Of a stretch of 37,509 nt of DNA, positions 24,316 through 35,200 are shown in pieces. The DNA comes from an uncultured Desulfobacteraceae bacterium (GTDB taxonomy: Bacteria > Desulfobacterota > Desulfobacteria > Desulfobacterales > Desulfatirhabdiaceae), in contig CAIVVZ010000554.1 in assembly GCA_903909505.1 (NCBI GenBank), forward strand, positions 1 to 37,509, read 5' to 3'. The notes below the pieces were generated by a model. The model ran no database searches, was not told where the DNA came from, and was given only the letters and a program-made list of their open reading frames with translations. A program made the position numbers and the translations under genes. The first letter of the stretch is position 1, and each line of letters begins with the position of its first letter.

Positions 24316-26757
24316 ATGACAGACCGATTTATTTGTATTCATGGACATTTTTATCAACCTCCCAGGGAAAGTCCCTGGCTGGAGGCCATTGAGATCCAGG
24401 ATTCGGCGTTCCCGTATCACGACTGGAACGAGCGGATTTCTGCCGAATGCTATGCTGCCAACGCCGTGTCGAGAATCTGGGACACGGAAGGACGAATCGC
24501 CCAACTGGTGAACAATTATGCCAGTATCAGCTTCAACTTCGGTCCGACTGTTTTGCTCTGGATGCAGAAGTATGCCACCGACGCCTATGAGGCCATTCTG
24601 GAGGCTGATCGGGAGAGTCTGGAGAAATTCTCCGGCCATGGAAATGCTTTGGCTCAAGGCTACAACCACATGATTCTGCCGCTATCCAACAGCCGCGACA
24701 GAATTACCCAGATTATTTGGGGAATTAAGGACTTTGAGTATCGCTTTGGACGCAAGCCGGAAGGATTGTGGCTTCCGGAGGCGGCTGTAGATCTGGAGTC
24801 CCTGGATATCATGGCACAATACGGCATCGGATTTGCCATCCTTTCCCCCAGTCAGGCACGGCAGGTTCGCTCCGGTGACGGAGAGGAATGGCAAGACGTG
24901 AGTGGGGGAAGAATCGACCCCGGCATGGCCTACCGGGTATTGCTGCCGTCGGGCCGCGTCATGGCCCTGTTCTTTTACGACGGTTCCATTTCACAGGCAC
25001 TGGCATTTGAAGGGTTACTCAACAACGGAGAGGCATTTGCCAACAGGCTGCTGTCCGCGTTCCCCGAAGACCATTCGGCCCCTCGCCTCGTCCACATCGC
25101 GACGGATGGCGAAAGCTACGGGCATCACCATCGCGGCGGTGAGATGGCCCTGGCGCATGCGCTCCAATACATCGAGTCCAATGCACTTGCGCAGTTGACC
25201 AATTATGGCTGGTACCTGGAGAATCATCCCCCGACGCACGAAGTGGAGATCTTTGAAAACAGCTCGTGGAGTTGCGCCCACGGCATAGAACGTTGGCGGT
25301 CGGATTGCGGGTGCAACAGCGGCGGCCACCCGGGTTGGAACCAGGGTTGGCGAGCCCCCCTGCGTGCGGCCCTGGACTGGCTCCGTGATGCCGTCAACCC
25401 GGCTTATGAACAATTGACCGGACGGTTTCTGACCGATCCGTGGGCGGCCCGGGACGATTACATCGACATCATCGTGGATCGATCCCCCGAGCGCATCAGT
25501 GCATTTCTGATCCGCCACGCGACCCGTCCCTTAAACTCCGAGGATGAGATCACGGTCCTGAATCTCATGGAACTCCAACGCCACTTAATGCTCATGTACA
25601 CAAGTTGTGGATGGTTTTTTGACGAGCTTTCCGGGATTGAAACGGTTCAGGATATAAAATATGCCGGCAGAGTTCTGCAGTTGGCCGACCAGCTATTTAG
25701 CGAATCCTTCGAACCGGCCTTTCTCGAACATCTTGAACTGGCCAAGAGCAACATACCTGAACACCGTGACGGTCGCAACATTTATGAAACAATGGTCAGG
25801 CCTGCCATGCTCGATATGAAAGACGTGGGTGCCCACTATGCCTTAAGCTCACTGTTTCAGGAAATCGGCGATCGCAGCTCGATCTATGCGTATTCCGCCA
25901 CCCGGGAGGACTATCGCAGTTTTCAGGTCGGAGCCTCAAGACTGGTAATCGGGCGGGCCACGGTCACTTCAGAGGTTACGCGCATATCCTCCAGCTTGTG
26001 CTTTGGCGTTCTACATCTGGGTGATCATAGTATCGCCTGCGGCACCGGTGAATATCAGGGCGTGCAAAAATATGAAGCACTGGCCAAAGAGATTTCAGCG
26101 GCTTTCGCCGGAGCGGACTTCCCGAAGACCATACTTCTGCTGGGCAAATACTTCGGGACGTCCACGTACTCTCTGACCTCGCTTTTTGCCGATGAGCGGC
26201 GAAAAGTCCTGAACATCATCATGGGGCCGACTCTGAGAGAGGCTGAAGCCGCATATAACTCGATTTATGAGCACCACGCTCCCTTGATTCGCTTTCTGAC
26301 CGGGTCCGGCACGCCACGACCCCAAGTCCTGTCGGTCGCTGCGGACTTGTGCTTGAATGCCAAGCTTCGCAGGGTGCTTCAAGGGGATGGGCTTGACCCA
26401 GAAGTCGTAAAACCTCTTCTGGAAGAAGCGCGTTTGGCCGGCGCAACACTGGATGCGACAGCTCTAGGCTTGTTACTGACAGCCAATATCGAGCGTCTGG
26501 CCGAAGAACTCCTCGGACAACTTGACGACCTTTCACTCATGGTGAGGTTAAACAGGGCTGCAAAACTGGTCCGGGTATTGCCGTTCGAGTTTAATCTCTG
26601 GAAAACCCAGAACGTCTGCTACAAGATCCTTCACTCATGTTGCCCCGACTTCAAGGAGAAGGCCGACTCGGGCGACGAGAATGCTCGAGAATGGATACAC
26701 AATGCCACGGTTTTGGCTGAGGATTTTCGAATTCAGATGCCCTCAAGGCTGCTTTAG
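24316..26757 (+). CDS. Glycoside hydrolase family 57 protein with DUF3536
   Basis: An 813-residue cytoplasmic protein (no signal peptide). The GH57 domain covers about residues 1-330. It opens with CIHGHFYQPPRE (motif 1), has the probable nucleophile Glu155 in GLWLPEAAVD, and has the acid/base aspartate candidate Asp264 in HIATDGESYGHHH. The C-terminal 500 residues correspond to DUF3536, which accompanies this GH57 subgroup. GH57 enzymes act on alpha-glucans as amylases, branching enzymes or 4-alpha-glucanotransferases. With no GlgB in view, a branching or debranching role is attractive but unproven. AAAGGAGTC precedes the ATG. It starts a + strand run with the GT4 synthase (49 bases later) and treY, presumably one operon. 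Confidence 0.88.
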   Translation: MTDRFICIHGHFYQPPRESPWLEAIEIQDSAFPYHDWNERISAECYAANAVSRIWDTEGRIAQLVNNYASISFNFGPTVLLWMQKYATDAYEAILEADRESLEKFSGHGNALAQGYNHMILPLSNSRDRITQIIWGIKDFEYRFGRKPEGLWLPEAAVDLESLDIMAQYGIGFAILSPSQARQVRSGDGEEWQDVSGGRIDPGMAYRVLLPSGRVMALFFYDGSISQALAFEGLLNNGEAFANRLLSAFPEDHSAPRLVHIATDGESYGHHHRGGEMALAHALQYIESNALAQLTNYGWYLENHPPTHEVEIFENSSWSCAHGIERWRSDCGCNSGGHPGWNQGWRAPLRAALDWLRDAVNPAYEQLTGRFLTDPWAARDDYIDIIVDRSPERISAFLIRHATRPLNSEDEITVLNLMELQRHLMLMYTSCGWFFDELSGIETVQDIKYAGRVLQLADQLFSESFEPAFLEHLELAKSNIPEHRDGRNIYETMVRPAMLDMKDVGAHYALSSLFQEIGDRSSIYAYSATREDYRSFQVGASRLVIGRATVTSEVTRISSSLCFGVLHLGDHSIACGTGEYQGVQKYEALAKEISAAFAGADFPKTILLLGKYFGTSTYSLTSLFADERRKVLNIIMGPTLREAEAAYNSIYEHHAPLIRFLTGSGTPRPQVLSVAADLCLNAKLRRVLQGDGLDPEVVKPLLEEARLAGATLDATALGLLLTANIERLAEELLGQLDDLSLMVRLNRAAKLVRVLPFEFNLWKTQNVCYKILHSCCPDFKEKADSGDENAREWIHNATVLAEDFRIQMPSRLL

Positions 26758-26806
26758 CTTATAACGAAAATACGCATTGCAAGAATCTCTCTTATCGAGG
26801 CTGCCG

Positions 26807-28057
26807 ATGAAAATCCTGATGATAACCAACGAATACCCACCCCACATTTATGGAGGTGCAGGTGTCCACGTAGACTTTCTCTGCCGCGAATTGGTGCGGT
26901 TGGACGGCGCCCGACATCAACTGCAGGTGATATGTTTCGGGGACCAGCGGAAGTCCGGCACAAATTTCGCCGTGACGGGGATTGCCGGAATGCCGGAATT
27001 TTTCTACTCGGAGAAAGCCAATGAAAAGGTTATCGACGTTCTGGGACGCAATATCGCCATTACCGGTCTGGCAGGAATTGCGGACATTGTGCACTGCCAC
27101 ACCTGGTACACGTATCTGGCGGGTTGTTTGGTCAAACAGTTCCTGGAAATCCCCCTGGTCATTACCGTCCACTCTCTGGAGCCGAAGCGCCCGTGGAAGC
27201 GGGAGCAGATCGGAACCGGCTACAATGTCAGCAGTTGGTTGGAGAAAACCGCGATGGAGAATGCCGACGGGATCATCGCTGTGTCGCAGGGCATGAAAAA
27301 CGACATTCTGAACTGCTATCAGCCGGGTCCTGAAAAGATTCGGGTGATTTATAACGGTATCGACACCGGTCAATACGTGAAGACCTTGCAGCCCGACATC
27401 CTTGTCTCATACGGGATCAACCCTCTCAAGCCGTACGTGCTTTTTGTCGGTCGCATCACACGGCAAAAGGGGATCATTCACCTGGTCCATGCGCTGCCTT
27501 ACATCGCAGAGGGGGTGCAAATCGTTTTGTGCGCCGGCGCACCGGATACGGAAGCGATTGCTCATGAGATGAGCGTTGAAGTCGAACGCGCCCGAGCCGG
27601 CACCCCCAACGACATCATCTGGATTCCCGAGATGGTGCCCGTGGACCGCATTGTTGTGCTCTACAGCCATGCGGCGCTGTTTGTCTGCCCATCGGTTTAC
27701 GAACCCTTTGGAATCATCAACCTGGAAGCCATGGCCTGCGGCATCCCGGTGGTTGCAGCGGCCGTGGGAGGCATCCCCGAAGTGGTGGTACACGGTAAAA
27801 CCGGAATCCTGGTTCCCTTCGAGCCGGTCAGTAACACCGATCCGGAGCCCTTAAGACCGGAACAGTATGCCCACGACCTTGCGGCTGCCATCAACGAACT
27901 GCTGCGCGCTCCGGAGAGACGGCAGGCCATGGGGGCCGAAGCCCGTCAACGGGTTGAAGCGCACTTCGAGTGGGAAGCAATTGCCCGGCAGACGTTGGAT
28001 TACTACGAAGAATTGCGCGAGGCCCGATTCCACCGGAAAAAATTACTGGAGGTTTAA
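26807..28057 (+). CDS. GT4 glycogen synthase / maltose-1-phosphate synthase-like
   Basis: A 416-residue GT-B glycosyltransferase. The N-terminal half opens ILMITNEYPPHIYGGAGVHV and includes HCHTWYTYLAG and VHSLEPKRPWKREQ. The C-terminal half has LFVGRITRQKGI and the donor-site CPSVYEPFGIINLEAMACG with the conserved E-x7-E. It resembles the actinobacterial GlgA/GlgM type, which uses ADP-glucose and in mycobacteria makes maltose 1-phosphate. The ATG at 26807 (GAGG upstream) is preferred to the upstream in-frame codon at 26777. Only two bases separate it from treY. In this block it could feed maltose 1-phosphate or extend linear glucan. Which one cannot be told from sequence. Confidence 0.85.
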   Translation: MKILMITNEYPPHIYGGAGVHVDFLCRELVRLDGARHQLQVICFGDQRKSGTNFAVTGIAGMPEFFYSEKANEKVIDVLGRNIAITGLAGIADIVHCHTWYTYLAGCLVKQFLEIPLVITVHSLEPKRPWKREQIGTGYNVSSWLEKTAMENADGIIAVSQGMKNDILNCYQPGPEKIRVIYNGIDTGQYVKTLQPDILVSYGINPLKPYVLFVGRITRQKGIIHLVHALPYIAEGVQIVLCAGAPDTEAIAHEMSVEVERARAGTPNDIIWIPEMVPVDRIVVLYSHAALFVCPSVYEPFGIINLEAMACGIPVVAAAVGGIPEVVVHGKTGILVPFEPVSNTDPEPLRPEQYAHDLAAAINELLRAPERRQAMGAEARQRVEAHFEWEAIARQTLDYYEELREARFHRKKLLEV

Positions 28058-28059
28058 CG

Positions 28060-30567
28060 ATGAACTTCTTTGTTTCAAAGGATATGCTGGCTACATACCG
28101 CCTTCAGTTGGGTCCGGATTTAACCTTTGAACGGGTATGCGAGTTGCTTCCGTACTTTCGCGACCTGGGTATCAGTCATCTTTATCTCTCGCCATGCCTC
28201 AAAGCGGCTGCCGGCAGCACGCACGGATACGATGTGGTGGACCCTTCGGAGGTGAACCCCGAATTAGGGGGCAGGGAGGGATTTGAACGACTGTGGAAGG
28301 CATCGGCTGAGTTTGGAATAGGGCTGGTGTTAGACATTGTGCCCAACCACATGGCCGCCTCCGGCCAGCAGAACCGCTGGTGGAGGGACGTTCTGGCCAA
28401 AGGCGTCCAGAGCCGCTATGCGGGGTTTTTCGACATCCGCTGGGATCATCCGGATCCGTCGGTGCACGGCAAGGTTACGCTGCCTGTACTGGGAGATGAA
28501 CTCAAGTGCTGCCTGGAGTCCCGGCAGATACAAATCCGCCGCCGCGGATCGGAGATTTACCTGGCTTATTTCGAACACGAATTTCCGATCTCAGCGCGTT
28601 CGCTGCTCGATCTGCTGCATGACGATCGCGGGGCTTCGGCACTGGATGCTTCGATCGCGGCGATCAACGCGGACCCTGCGCGCATGAAAGGGTTTCTGGA
28701 TCTTCAGCATTACCGGCTTACTTTCTGGCAACGGGCCAATCAAGACCTGAATTACCGCCGGTTTTTCGATATCCATCAGTTGGCCGGCATTTGCGTGGAA
28801 AAGGAAGAGGTCTTCACGGCCACCCATGAGCTGGTGCTGCGCTGGGTCAACGAGGGGCGGATTGACGGACTGCGCATCGACCACCCGGACGGGCTGCGTG
28901 ATCCAACGTCTTATTTGGAGCGCCTCCGGGCGGCGGCACCCCGGACCTGGGTTGTCGTTGAAAAAATTCTGGAGCCGGGGGAATTTCTCGCCCCCGAGTG
29001 GCTGGTTGCCGGCACCACCGGCTATGATTTTCTCAACATCGTTAATGAGCTGTTCATCGATCCCCGGAGCGAGAGACTCCTGACGGACTTCTATGGAGAA
29101 TTCTCCGGCCAGTCAACCGACTACGGGGAAATCGTGCAAGAAAAAAAACAACTGGTACTAAAGCTTCTCTTCAGCACTGAGTTGTCCCACCTGGAAAGCC
29201 TTTTTGAGGACATCTGCCGCCGATACCCTGATGGTAGCATTTTCCGGTCAAAAGACGCCCGGCGCGCTCTGGCGGAAGTCATTGCATGTTTTCCGGTCTA
29301 CCGGACCTATATCCGGCCGGACACCGGCAGTGTCGGGGCCAGGGATCGGGCGGTTGTCCGGGAGGCCCTCACCGCTTCCGTGCGCAGACAGCCCGACATT
29401 GCTCCCGATATGTGGCGGTTGATCGAGGGCCTTTTGCTGTTGACGCACACCGGGAAGACGGAGAGTGAATTCGTTTTGCGGTTTCAGCAGTTGACGGGGC
29501 CAGTCATGGCCAAGGGCGTTGAAGACACAACGTTTTATTGCTTCAACCGGCTGATCTCCCTTAACGAAGTCGGCGGGAATCCCGGGGAGTTCGGCATTTC
29601 ACCGGACGCTTTTCATACGTTCTGCCTTCGGATTCAGTCAAAATGGCCTCAGACCCTGCTGGCCAGTGCCACCCACGACACCAAGCGTGGTGAGGACACG
29701 CGGCTGAGGATTGGTTTGCTGTCGGAGATTCCGGAGCGCTGGACCCATGCGGTCCGGCGCTGGTCCCGGATGAATGCGCACTTTCGCCGCAACGGCTTTC
29801 CCGATACCAACACGGAGTACTTTCTGTACCAAACCCTTGTGGGTGCCTGGCCCATCGGGTGCGACCGTCTGGTGCCCGTCATGCTGAAGGCCGTCAAAGA
29901 GGCCAAGGTGCATACCTCGTGGATGGATCCAAATCCGGTTTTCGAGGAAGCCCTTCGGGCGTTTGCCGGGGAGGTGATGGGGCATGCGGACTTCACGGCG
30001 GATCTGTCGGCGTTCCTGGAACCGCTGGCCTGGCCGGCTCTGGTCACATCCCTGTCACAGACCCTGATCAAGTGCACGGCCCCGGGGGTGCCGGATATTT
30101 ACCAGGGGACCGAGCTTTGGGACCGCCATCTGATGGACCCGGACAACCGCCGGCCGGTCGATTTCGACCTTCGCCGCAGGCTTCTGGCCGAGATCAAGAC
30201 CCTCTCAATCTCTGAGATTCTGAACCGGCATGCTGACGGATTGCCGAAGCTCTTCCTGCTGCAGCGGGTGCTGTCGGCTCGCAGGCGGTGTGCCGAGGCC
30301 TTCGGGTCGAAGGGGGAGTACCGGCCGCTGGCTGCCGAGGGAGAATGCTCCGGCCACCTGGTGGCATTTATGCGCGGGGAACAGGTGGTGACCCTGGCGC
30401 CGAGACTGGCCGTTGGACTGAACGGTGATTGGAAAAACACCGTCATTAAACTTCCGGCGGGAAGCTGGGAGAACGTGTTCAGTGGGGAACGTTTCAGCGG
30501 CGGGACGCAGCAATTGTTGCGGTTGCTGGCACAATTTCCGGTAGGGCTGCTCGTGCGGAAAGCGTAA
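28060..30567 (+). CDS. treY: Malto-oligosyltrehalose synthase
   Basis: An 835-residue GH13 enzyme, the usual length being 700-900. It converts the reducing-end maltose unit of a linear glucan to a trehalose unit. Motifs: [14 protein letters not shown] at the start, LDIVPNHMA (91-99), nucleophile Asp274 in [11 protein letters not shown], acid/base Glu301 in [11 protein letters not shown], and the third acid in [24 protein letters not shown] near the C-terminus is characteristic of TreY. The ATG at 28060 lies eight bases after GAGG. The partner trehalohydrolase TreZ is not in the window. The 175 bases after the stop, between convergent operons, show no clear hairpin terminator. Confidence 0.93.
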   Translation: MNFFVSKDMLATYRLQLGPDLTFERVCELLPYFRDLGISHLYLSPCLKAAAGSTHGYDVVDPSEVNPELGGREGFERLWKASAEFGIGLVLDIVPNHMAASGQQNRWWRDVLAKGVQSRYAGFFDIRWDHPDPSVHGKVTLPVLGDELKCCLESRQIQIRRRGSEIYLAYFEHEFPISARSLLDLLHDDRGASALDASIAAINADPARMKGFLDLQHYRLTFWQRANQDLNYRRFFDIHQLAGICVEKEEVFTATHELVLRWVNEGRIDGLRIDHPDGLRDPTSYLERLRAAAPRTWVVVEKILEPGEFLAPEWLVAGTTGYDFLNIVNELFIDPRSERLLTDFYGEFSGQSTDYGEIVQEKKQLVLKLLFSTELSHLESLFEDICRRYPDGSIFRSKDARRALAEVIACFPVYRTYIRPDTGSVGARDRAVVREALTASVRRQPDIAPDMWRLIEGLLLLTHTGKTESEFVLRFQQLTGPVMAKGVEDTTFYCFNRLISLNEVGGNPGEFGISPDAFHTFCLRIQSKWPQTLLASATHDTKRGEDTRLRIGLLSEIPERWTHAVRRWSRMNAHFRRNGFPDTNTEYFLYQTLVGAWPIGCDRLVPVMLKAVKEAKVHTSWMDPNPVFEEALRAFAGEVMGHADFTADLSAFLEPLAWPALVTSLSQTLIKCTAPGVPDIYQGTELWDRHLMDPDNRRPVDFDLRRRLLAEIKTLSISEILNRHADGLPKLFLLQRVLSARRRCAEAFGSKGEYRPLAAEGECSGHLVAFMRGEQVVTLAPRLAVGLNGDWKNTVIKLPAGSWENVFSGERFSGGTQQLLRLLAQFPVGLLVRKA

Positions 30568-30742
30568 ATCGAATCATGTTGTTATCCTTTGAATGCTTTT
30601 GGGTACATGCCGGAAATTTAGTTGAACGGCTCCAACCGACGATAGATGCCATGATAATTTCTAAATTAACATATAACAACACGTTAAAATTGTCAATTAT
30701 GAGAATTTAAACATCATGATCAGAAGGAATGTTCGTGCTGAA

Positions 30743-32239
30743 TCAGACGCGGCCGAAGGTGGTTGTCATTTCGAGCAGGCGTTTTACCGGCAGGCCATCG
30801 AACTGTTTCGCCGTCATGCGCCAAACCCAGTTGTCGCGGGCTTGTCCCGGCGTGTTGATGCGTGCGGCCGCGCCTAATCCGAGCAGGTCCTGAACGGGGA
30901 TGATGGACCATCGGGCCGGTGACAGCATGGCGAGGCGGATCAGCTCCCAGGCGATCTCCTGGGCCGAGGCCCTGCGGCCTGAAATGACCGACAGGCGGTG
31001 CTTTTCGCTGCGAGATGCCTCTTTTCCGAACCATCCCCTCACCGTATTGCTGTCGTGGGTCCCGGTGTAGACCACGCAGTGCTCCGGGATGTTGTGGGTG
31101 GCGTTAGGGTTGATTGCCGGGTTGCCGGAAAAACCGAACATCAGTACCCGCATCCCGGGAAGCCCGTATCGCTGCATGATTTCGCGGACATCGGCGGTGA
31201 TATGTCCCAGGTCCTCGGCGACCATCGGCAACGAAACAAAACGGCGCTGGAGTTCGGAAAAAAAGTCTTCAGATGGCGTTTCCACCCACCTGCCGAGTTT
31301 GGCGGTAATTTGCCCGGCCGGGACCTCCCAATATGCCACCAGTCCCCGAAAGTGATCGATGCGCACGACATCGAAGACGGCCATCTGGTGGGCAATGCGG
31401 TGGATCCACCAATCATACCGCGTCAGCCGGTGGATCTCCCACTTGTACACGGGGTGGCCCCAGAGCTGGCCGTCGGCGCTGAAGTAGTCCGGGGGGACAC
31501 CGGACAGGCCCAGGGGGCGGTGAAAGCGGTCCAGCTTGAAGAGCTGCCGATGAGCCCAGACATCCGCACTGTGGAACGGGGTGTAGATGGGGATGTCGCC
31601 AAACAGGTGGATGTGTTTTTCTTGGCAATAGCTCCGAAGGTTCAGCCACTGACGGTAAAACAAGTACTGCTCGATCTTCAGTTTTTCAGCCGCGTCGTGA
31701 AGCTCTTCCCGAAGATGCGTGATTTCGCCAGACCCTCGCGTGCGGACCTTTGGCGGCCATTGATCCCAGGAAACATTCGCGTGGCGTGCAGATAGTGCGC
31801 AGAACAAGGCATAGTCTTCGATCCAGAAAGCGTTCTCGGCACAAAAACGCTCATACCCGCTGTCGGGAATACCCTGTCTGAATCGCTGGCAGGCTTTTTC
31901 CAGCAGATGGCGCTTGAACATCACGACAGCCGCGTAGTCGACTCGTCCCTCCGGCAGTCGGCTTGGCAGATGCAGATCCCTGCGGTCGAGCAGACCTTCT
32001 GACACGAGGGCCTCCGGGCTGATCAGCAGAGGGTTGCATGCAAAGCACGATACGCTGTAGTAAGGCGAATGGCCGAAGGCGGCTTCGGTCGGATTCAGGG
32101 GTAAGATTTGCCAGATCCGCTGTCCGGCGGCTTGCAAAAAATCCACAAAGCGGAAAGCACCGGGACCGAGATCTCCGATGCCGAAACGCGAAGGCAGGCT
32201 GAAAATGGGCAGCAGAACGCCGCTGGAGCGTGAAAGCAT
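30743..32239 (-). CDS. malQ: 4-alpha-glucanotransferase (amylomaltase, GH77)
   Basis: A 498-residue enzyme, the standard length for Thermus-type amylomaltase. It opens RSSGVLLPIFSLPSRFGIGD and contains the residues of a GH77 active site: nucleophile Asp295 (VVRIDHFRG), acid/base Glu342 (MVAEDLG) and Asp396 (YTGTHDSNT). The 250s loop (LSGVPPDYFSADGQLWGHPVY) is also intact. It transfers maltosyl and longer units between linear alpha-glucans in the cytoplasm. The ATG at 32239 has GGAAAGGA upstream and lies 20 bases after the treS-maltokinase stop, so it is the last gene of the minus-strand operon glgA, treS-mak, malQ. It probably recycles chains for the synthases here. Confidence 0.94.
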   Translation of the reverse strand: MLSRSSGVLLPIFSLPSRFGIGDLGPGAFRFVDFLQAAGQRIWQILPLNPTEAAFGHSPYYSVSCFACNPLLISPEALVSEGLLDRRDLHLPSRLPEGRVDYAAVVMFKRHLLEKACQRFRQGIPDSGYERFCAENAFWIEDYALFCALSARHANVSWDQWPPKVRTRGSGEITHLREELHDAAEKLKIEQYLFYRQWLNLRSYCQEKHIHLFGDIPIYTPFHSADVWAHRQLFKLDRFHRPLGLSGVPPDYFSADGQLWGHPVYKWEIHRLTRYDWWIHRIAHQMAVFDVVRIDHFRGLVAYWEVPAGQITAKLGRWVETPSEDFFSELQRRFVSLPMVAEDLGHITADVREIMQRYGLPGMRVLMFGFSGNPAINPNATHNIPEHCVVYTGTHDSNTVRGWFGKEASRSEKHRLSVISGRRASAQEIAWELIRLAMLSPARWSIIPVQDLLGLGAAARINTPGQARDNWVWRMTAKQFDGLPVKRLLEMTTTFGRV

Positions 32240-32259
32240 ATCGTATCCTTTCCAGCGTG

Positions 32260-35200
32260 TCAGATGTGGGGGTCGCCCAGCAGTTGCCGGATCCCGTGAA
32301 GCGGTATTCCAACCCAGTCCGGGCGGTTGTTCAGTTCGTATGACAGCTCGTAGACCGCCTTATTCAGAAGTAGCGTTCCCAACAGAACGCGCAGCTCATT
32401 GCGGTTGCCGGGAATGAACCGGCCCCCGCCGGCTTTCTGCAAATAACTTTTGAGAAACTCGGCGCTCACCCATCGCTGCCAGAACTCCGCCCAGTGCTCC
32501 AGATCCGCGACTGCCTCGGGCCCAATCCCGTTTTCCTGCCGGCGGAGCAGGGCGACATGGGCGGCGTAGTGGAACGAGCGCAGCATCCCAGCCACATCTT
32601 GCAGGGCGGAGCGCTTGATGCGCCGTTCCGTGATGGGGCGGGCCGGTTCGCCCTCAAAATCGATGATGATGAAATCACTTCCCGTGAAAAGCAATTGCCC
32701 GAGATGGTAATCGCCGTGACAGCGGATGCGCAAGGTGCTGATTTTGGTTTCGAGCAAATCCTTGAAGCGGTTCATCAGATCTTTTTCGCGTTTCATGGTA
32801 TAAATTGCCAGCGGACGCAGGCCCTCGGGTAGCCGGTTGAACTGCCGCCGCAGTAGCGGCAGGGCTTTGCCAACCTGATTGCGCATGGTCTGGTACAAAG
32901 CACGTTGGTAGAGCTTGGAAAACGCTTCAGGCTTAAATTCCGGCAGGCTCTGTTCCGATGCCAGGCATATATGCATTTCGGCGGTGCGCCGGCCCAACAG
33001 GCGGGCGGATTCCAAAAAAACGCCGATGAGTCCGGCCGCCTCGACGGACGGGGCTGCGTCCAGCAGATCAACGGGGAAAGCGGCCGGAAGGTCAAAAAAA
33101 GGTTGCCCCAAGGCAGCTTCGAAGTAATGACCCAATTGATCCAGTGCGTAACTCCATGCGTCGCCCTGGTTGGTCACAAACCCTTGCAGGATGGCGATGG
33201 TCATCGGTTCGTCCTGGTTCAACCGAAGCTCGATCGCGCCGGCGGTCGGTGCGCAGTACGGAAATCGTTTTTCGGTGAGCAGCCGCCCGATTTCAAGGCC
33301 CGGATTAACCCCCGAGACGAGCTTTCGGATGAGTTTTAGAATCAACCGGTCGCCGAACCGGATCGATGTGTTGCTCTGCTCTGCGCGCATCATTGTCGGC
33401 GACGGCAGGGGATGGCCTTTCGTTATCAGTGTGCGGAAGGCGTGCGTGGTGGAACCCCGTATCTGCCCGAAGCGCCCGTGGATGATTCGTTTACGGGCCA
33501 GAACCTCCAGCAGCGCTTCGCCGAAGGCAGCATCGGCCAGCGCATCGTACAGCAGAAGGGCCGAGGGGCTGCACTTGAGCTTGAGTCTTGCTATGACGGC
33601 CTCGGGATGCTCCTTCCAGATGCGATCGGATTGGTTCTCAGGAGCCAGTGCCATGGGAACGGCATACACTTCCGTATCGCCGGATAGGTAGTTCACCCGC
33701 ACCAGGGCGATTGTCCAACGCCGGGAATCCTTCGTCAAAGAGAACATGTCCACGATGCCGGCCTGCTTGAGCGGCCGCGCTTTGCCGCCGAACCATCGGC
33801 TGCGGGTGAGGAAGCCGGGCATAACTTCCTCTATCCGGGTGACGGCCTTGCCGTTGAAAAAATCTTCTTCTTCACAATCGGCTTCCACCACCGGGACGGT
33901 TGTCTCCCCGGCTTGTGGTGGCGTTACCTCGGTAACCGTTTGCAACGGTGATAGGTAAAACCAATAAAAGCTGTGGGGGCCGAGTGACAGGAAGTAAGGT
34001 GTTGTCTGGATGGGCGGAAAAGGGGTTCGGCCGAAAAGCTCCACCGGGATCATCCCCTGGTTTGCGGACAGGTCAAGCTGCACGTGCTGGACGAACCGTG
34101 ACAGGTTGCAGACGACCAGCAGTCGTTCGTTTTCGTAACGGCGGATGAACGCCAGGATGCGATGGTTGTCGGGTGCGAGAAATTCGATGGAGCCGCGGCT
34201 GAAGGCTTTAAATCGTTGCCGCAGAGCGATCAGGCGCTTCATCCACCACAGCGTGGAGTGAGGATTGGCCTGCTGCACTTCCACGTTGATGACCTCGTAG
34301 TGGTACTCCGGAGAGATGATCACCGGTAAAATAAGCTTTTGGGGGTTGGCGCGTGAAAACCCGGCATTGCGGTCAGGACTCCATTGCATCGGCGTGCGCA
34401 CGCCGTCCCGGTCGCCGAGATAGACGTTGTCGCCCATGCCGATTTCGTCGCCGTAGTAGATCACCGGTGAACCCGGCAGGGAGAATAACAGCGCGTTTGC
34501 GAGTTCCGTGAGGCGCCGGTGGTTTCCGAGAAGGGGAAAAAGCCGCCGGCGGATCCCGAGGTTGATGCGCATACGGGGGTCCTGGGCATAGACCTGGTAC
34601 ATGTAGTCCCGTTCTTCGTCGGTGACCATTTCCAGGGTCAGTTCATCGTGGTTGCGCAGGAAGATAGCCCATTGGCAGTTTTCCGGAATGGCGGGAGTTT
34701 GATCGAGGATGTCCAGAACCGGGAACCGGTCCTCCATGTGCAGCGCCATGAAAAGTCGCGGCATGAGCGGGAAGTGGAAGGCCATGTGGCATTCATCGCT
34801 GTCGCCGAAATAGGCCACGGCATCTTCGGGCCATTGGTTCGCTTCGCCCAGGAGCATGCGGTTGCTGAATCTGGCATCCACGTGGGCCCGCATTTCCTTC
34901 AAAAACCGATGCGTATCCGGGAGGTTTTCGCAGTTGGTACCCTCGCGCTCGAAAAGATAGGGGATGGCGTCCAGCCGCAGCCCGTCAACACCCATTCCGT
35001 ACCAGAAATCCAGCGTGGCGAGAATCGCCTTGCGCACACGGGGATTGTCGTAGTTGAGATCGGGCTGATGGGAATAGAACCGATGCCAGAAATAGGCCCC
35101 GGCCACGGGATCCCATGTCCAGTTGGATGTTTCGAAATCCTGGAAAATGATCCGGGCGTCCGCATAGCGTTGCGGGGTGTCGCTCCAGACATACCAGTCC

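Noticed and set aside
30568..30742. Possible bidirectional terminator between convergent treY and malQ
   Set aside because: The stretch is A/T-rich but no convincing stem with a U-tract could be found by eye.
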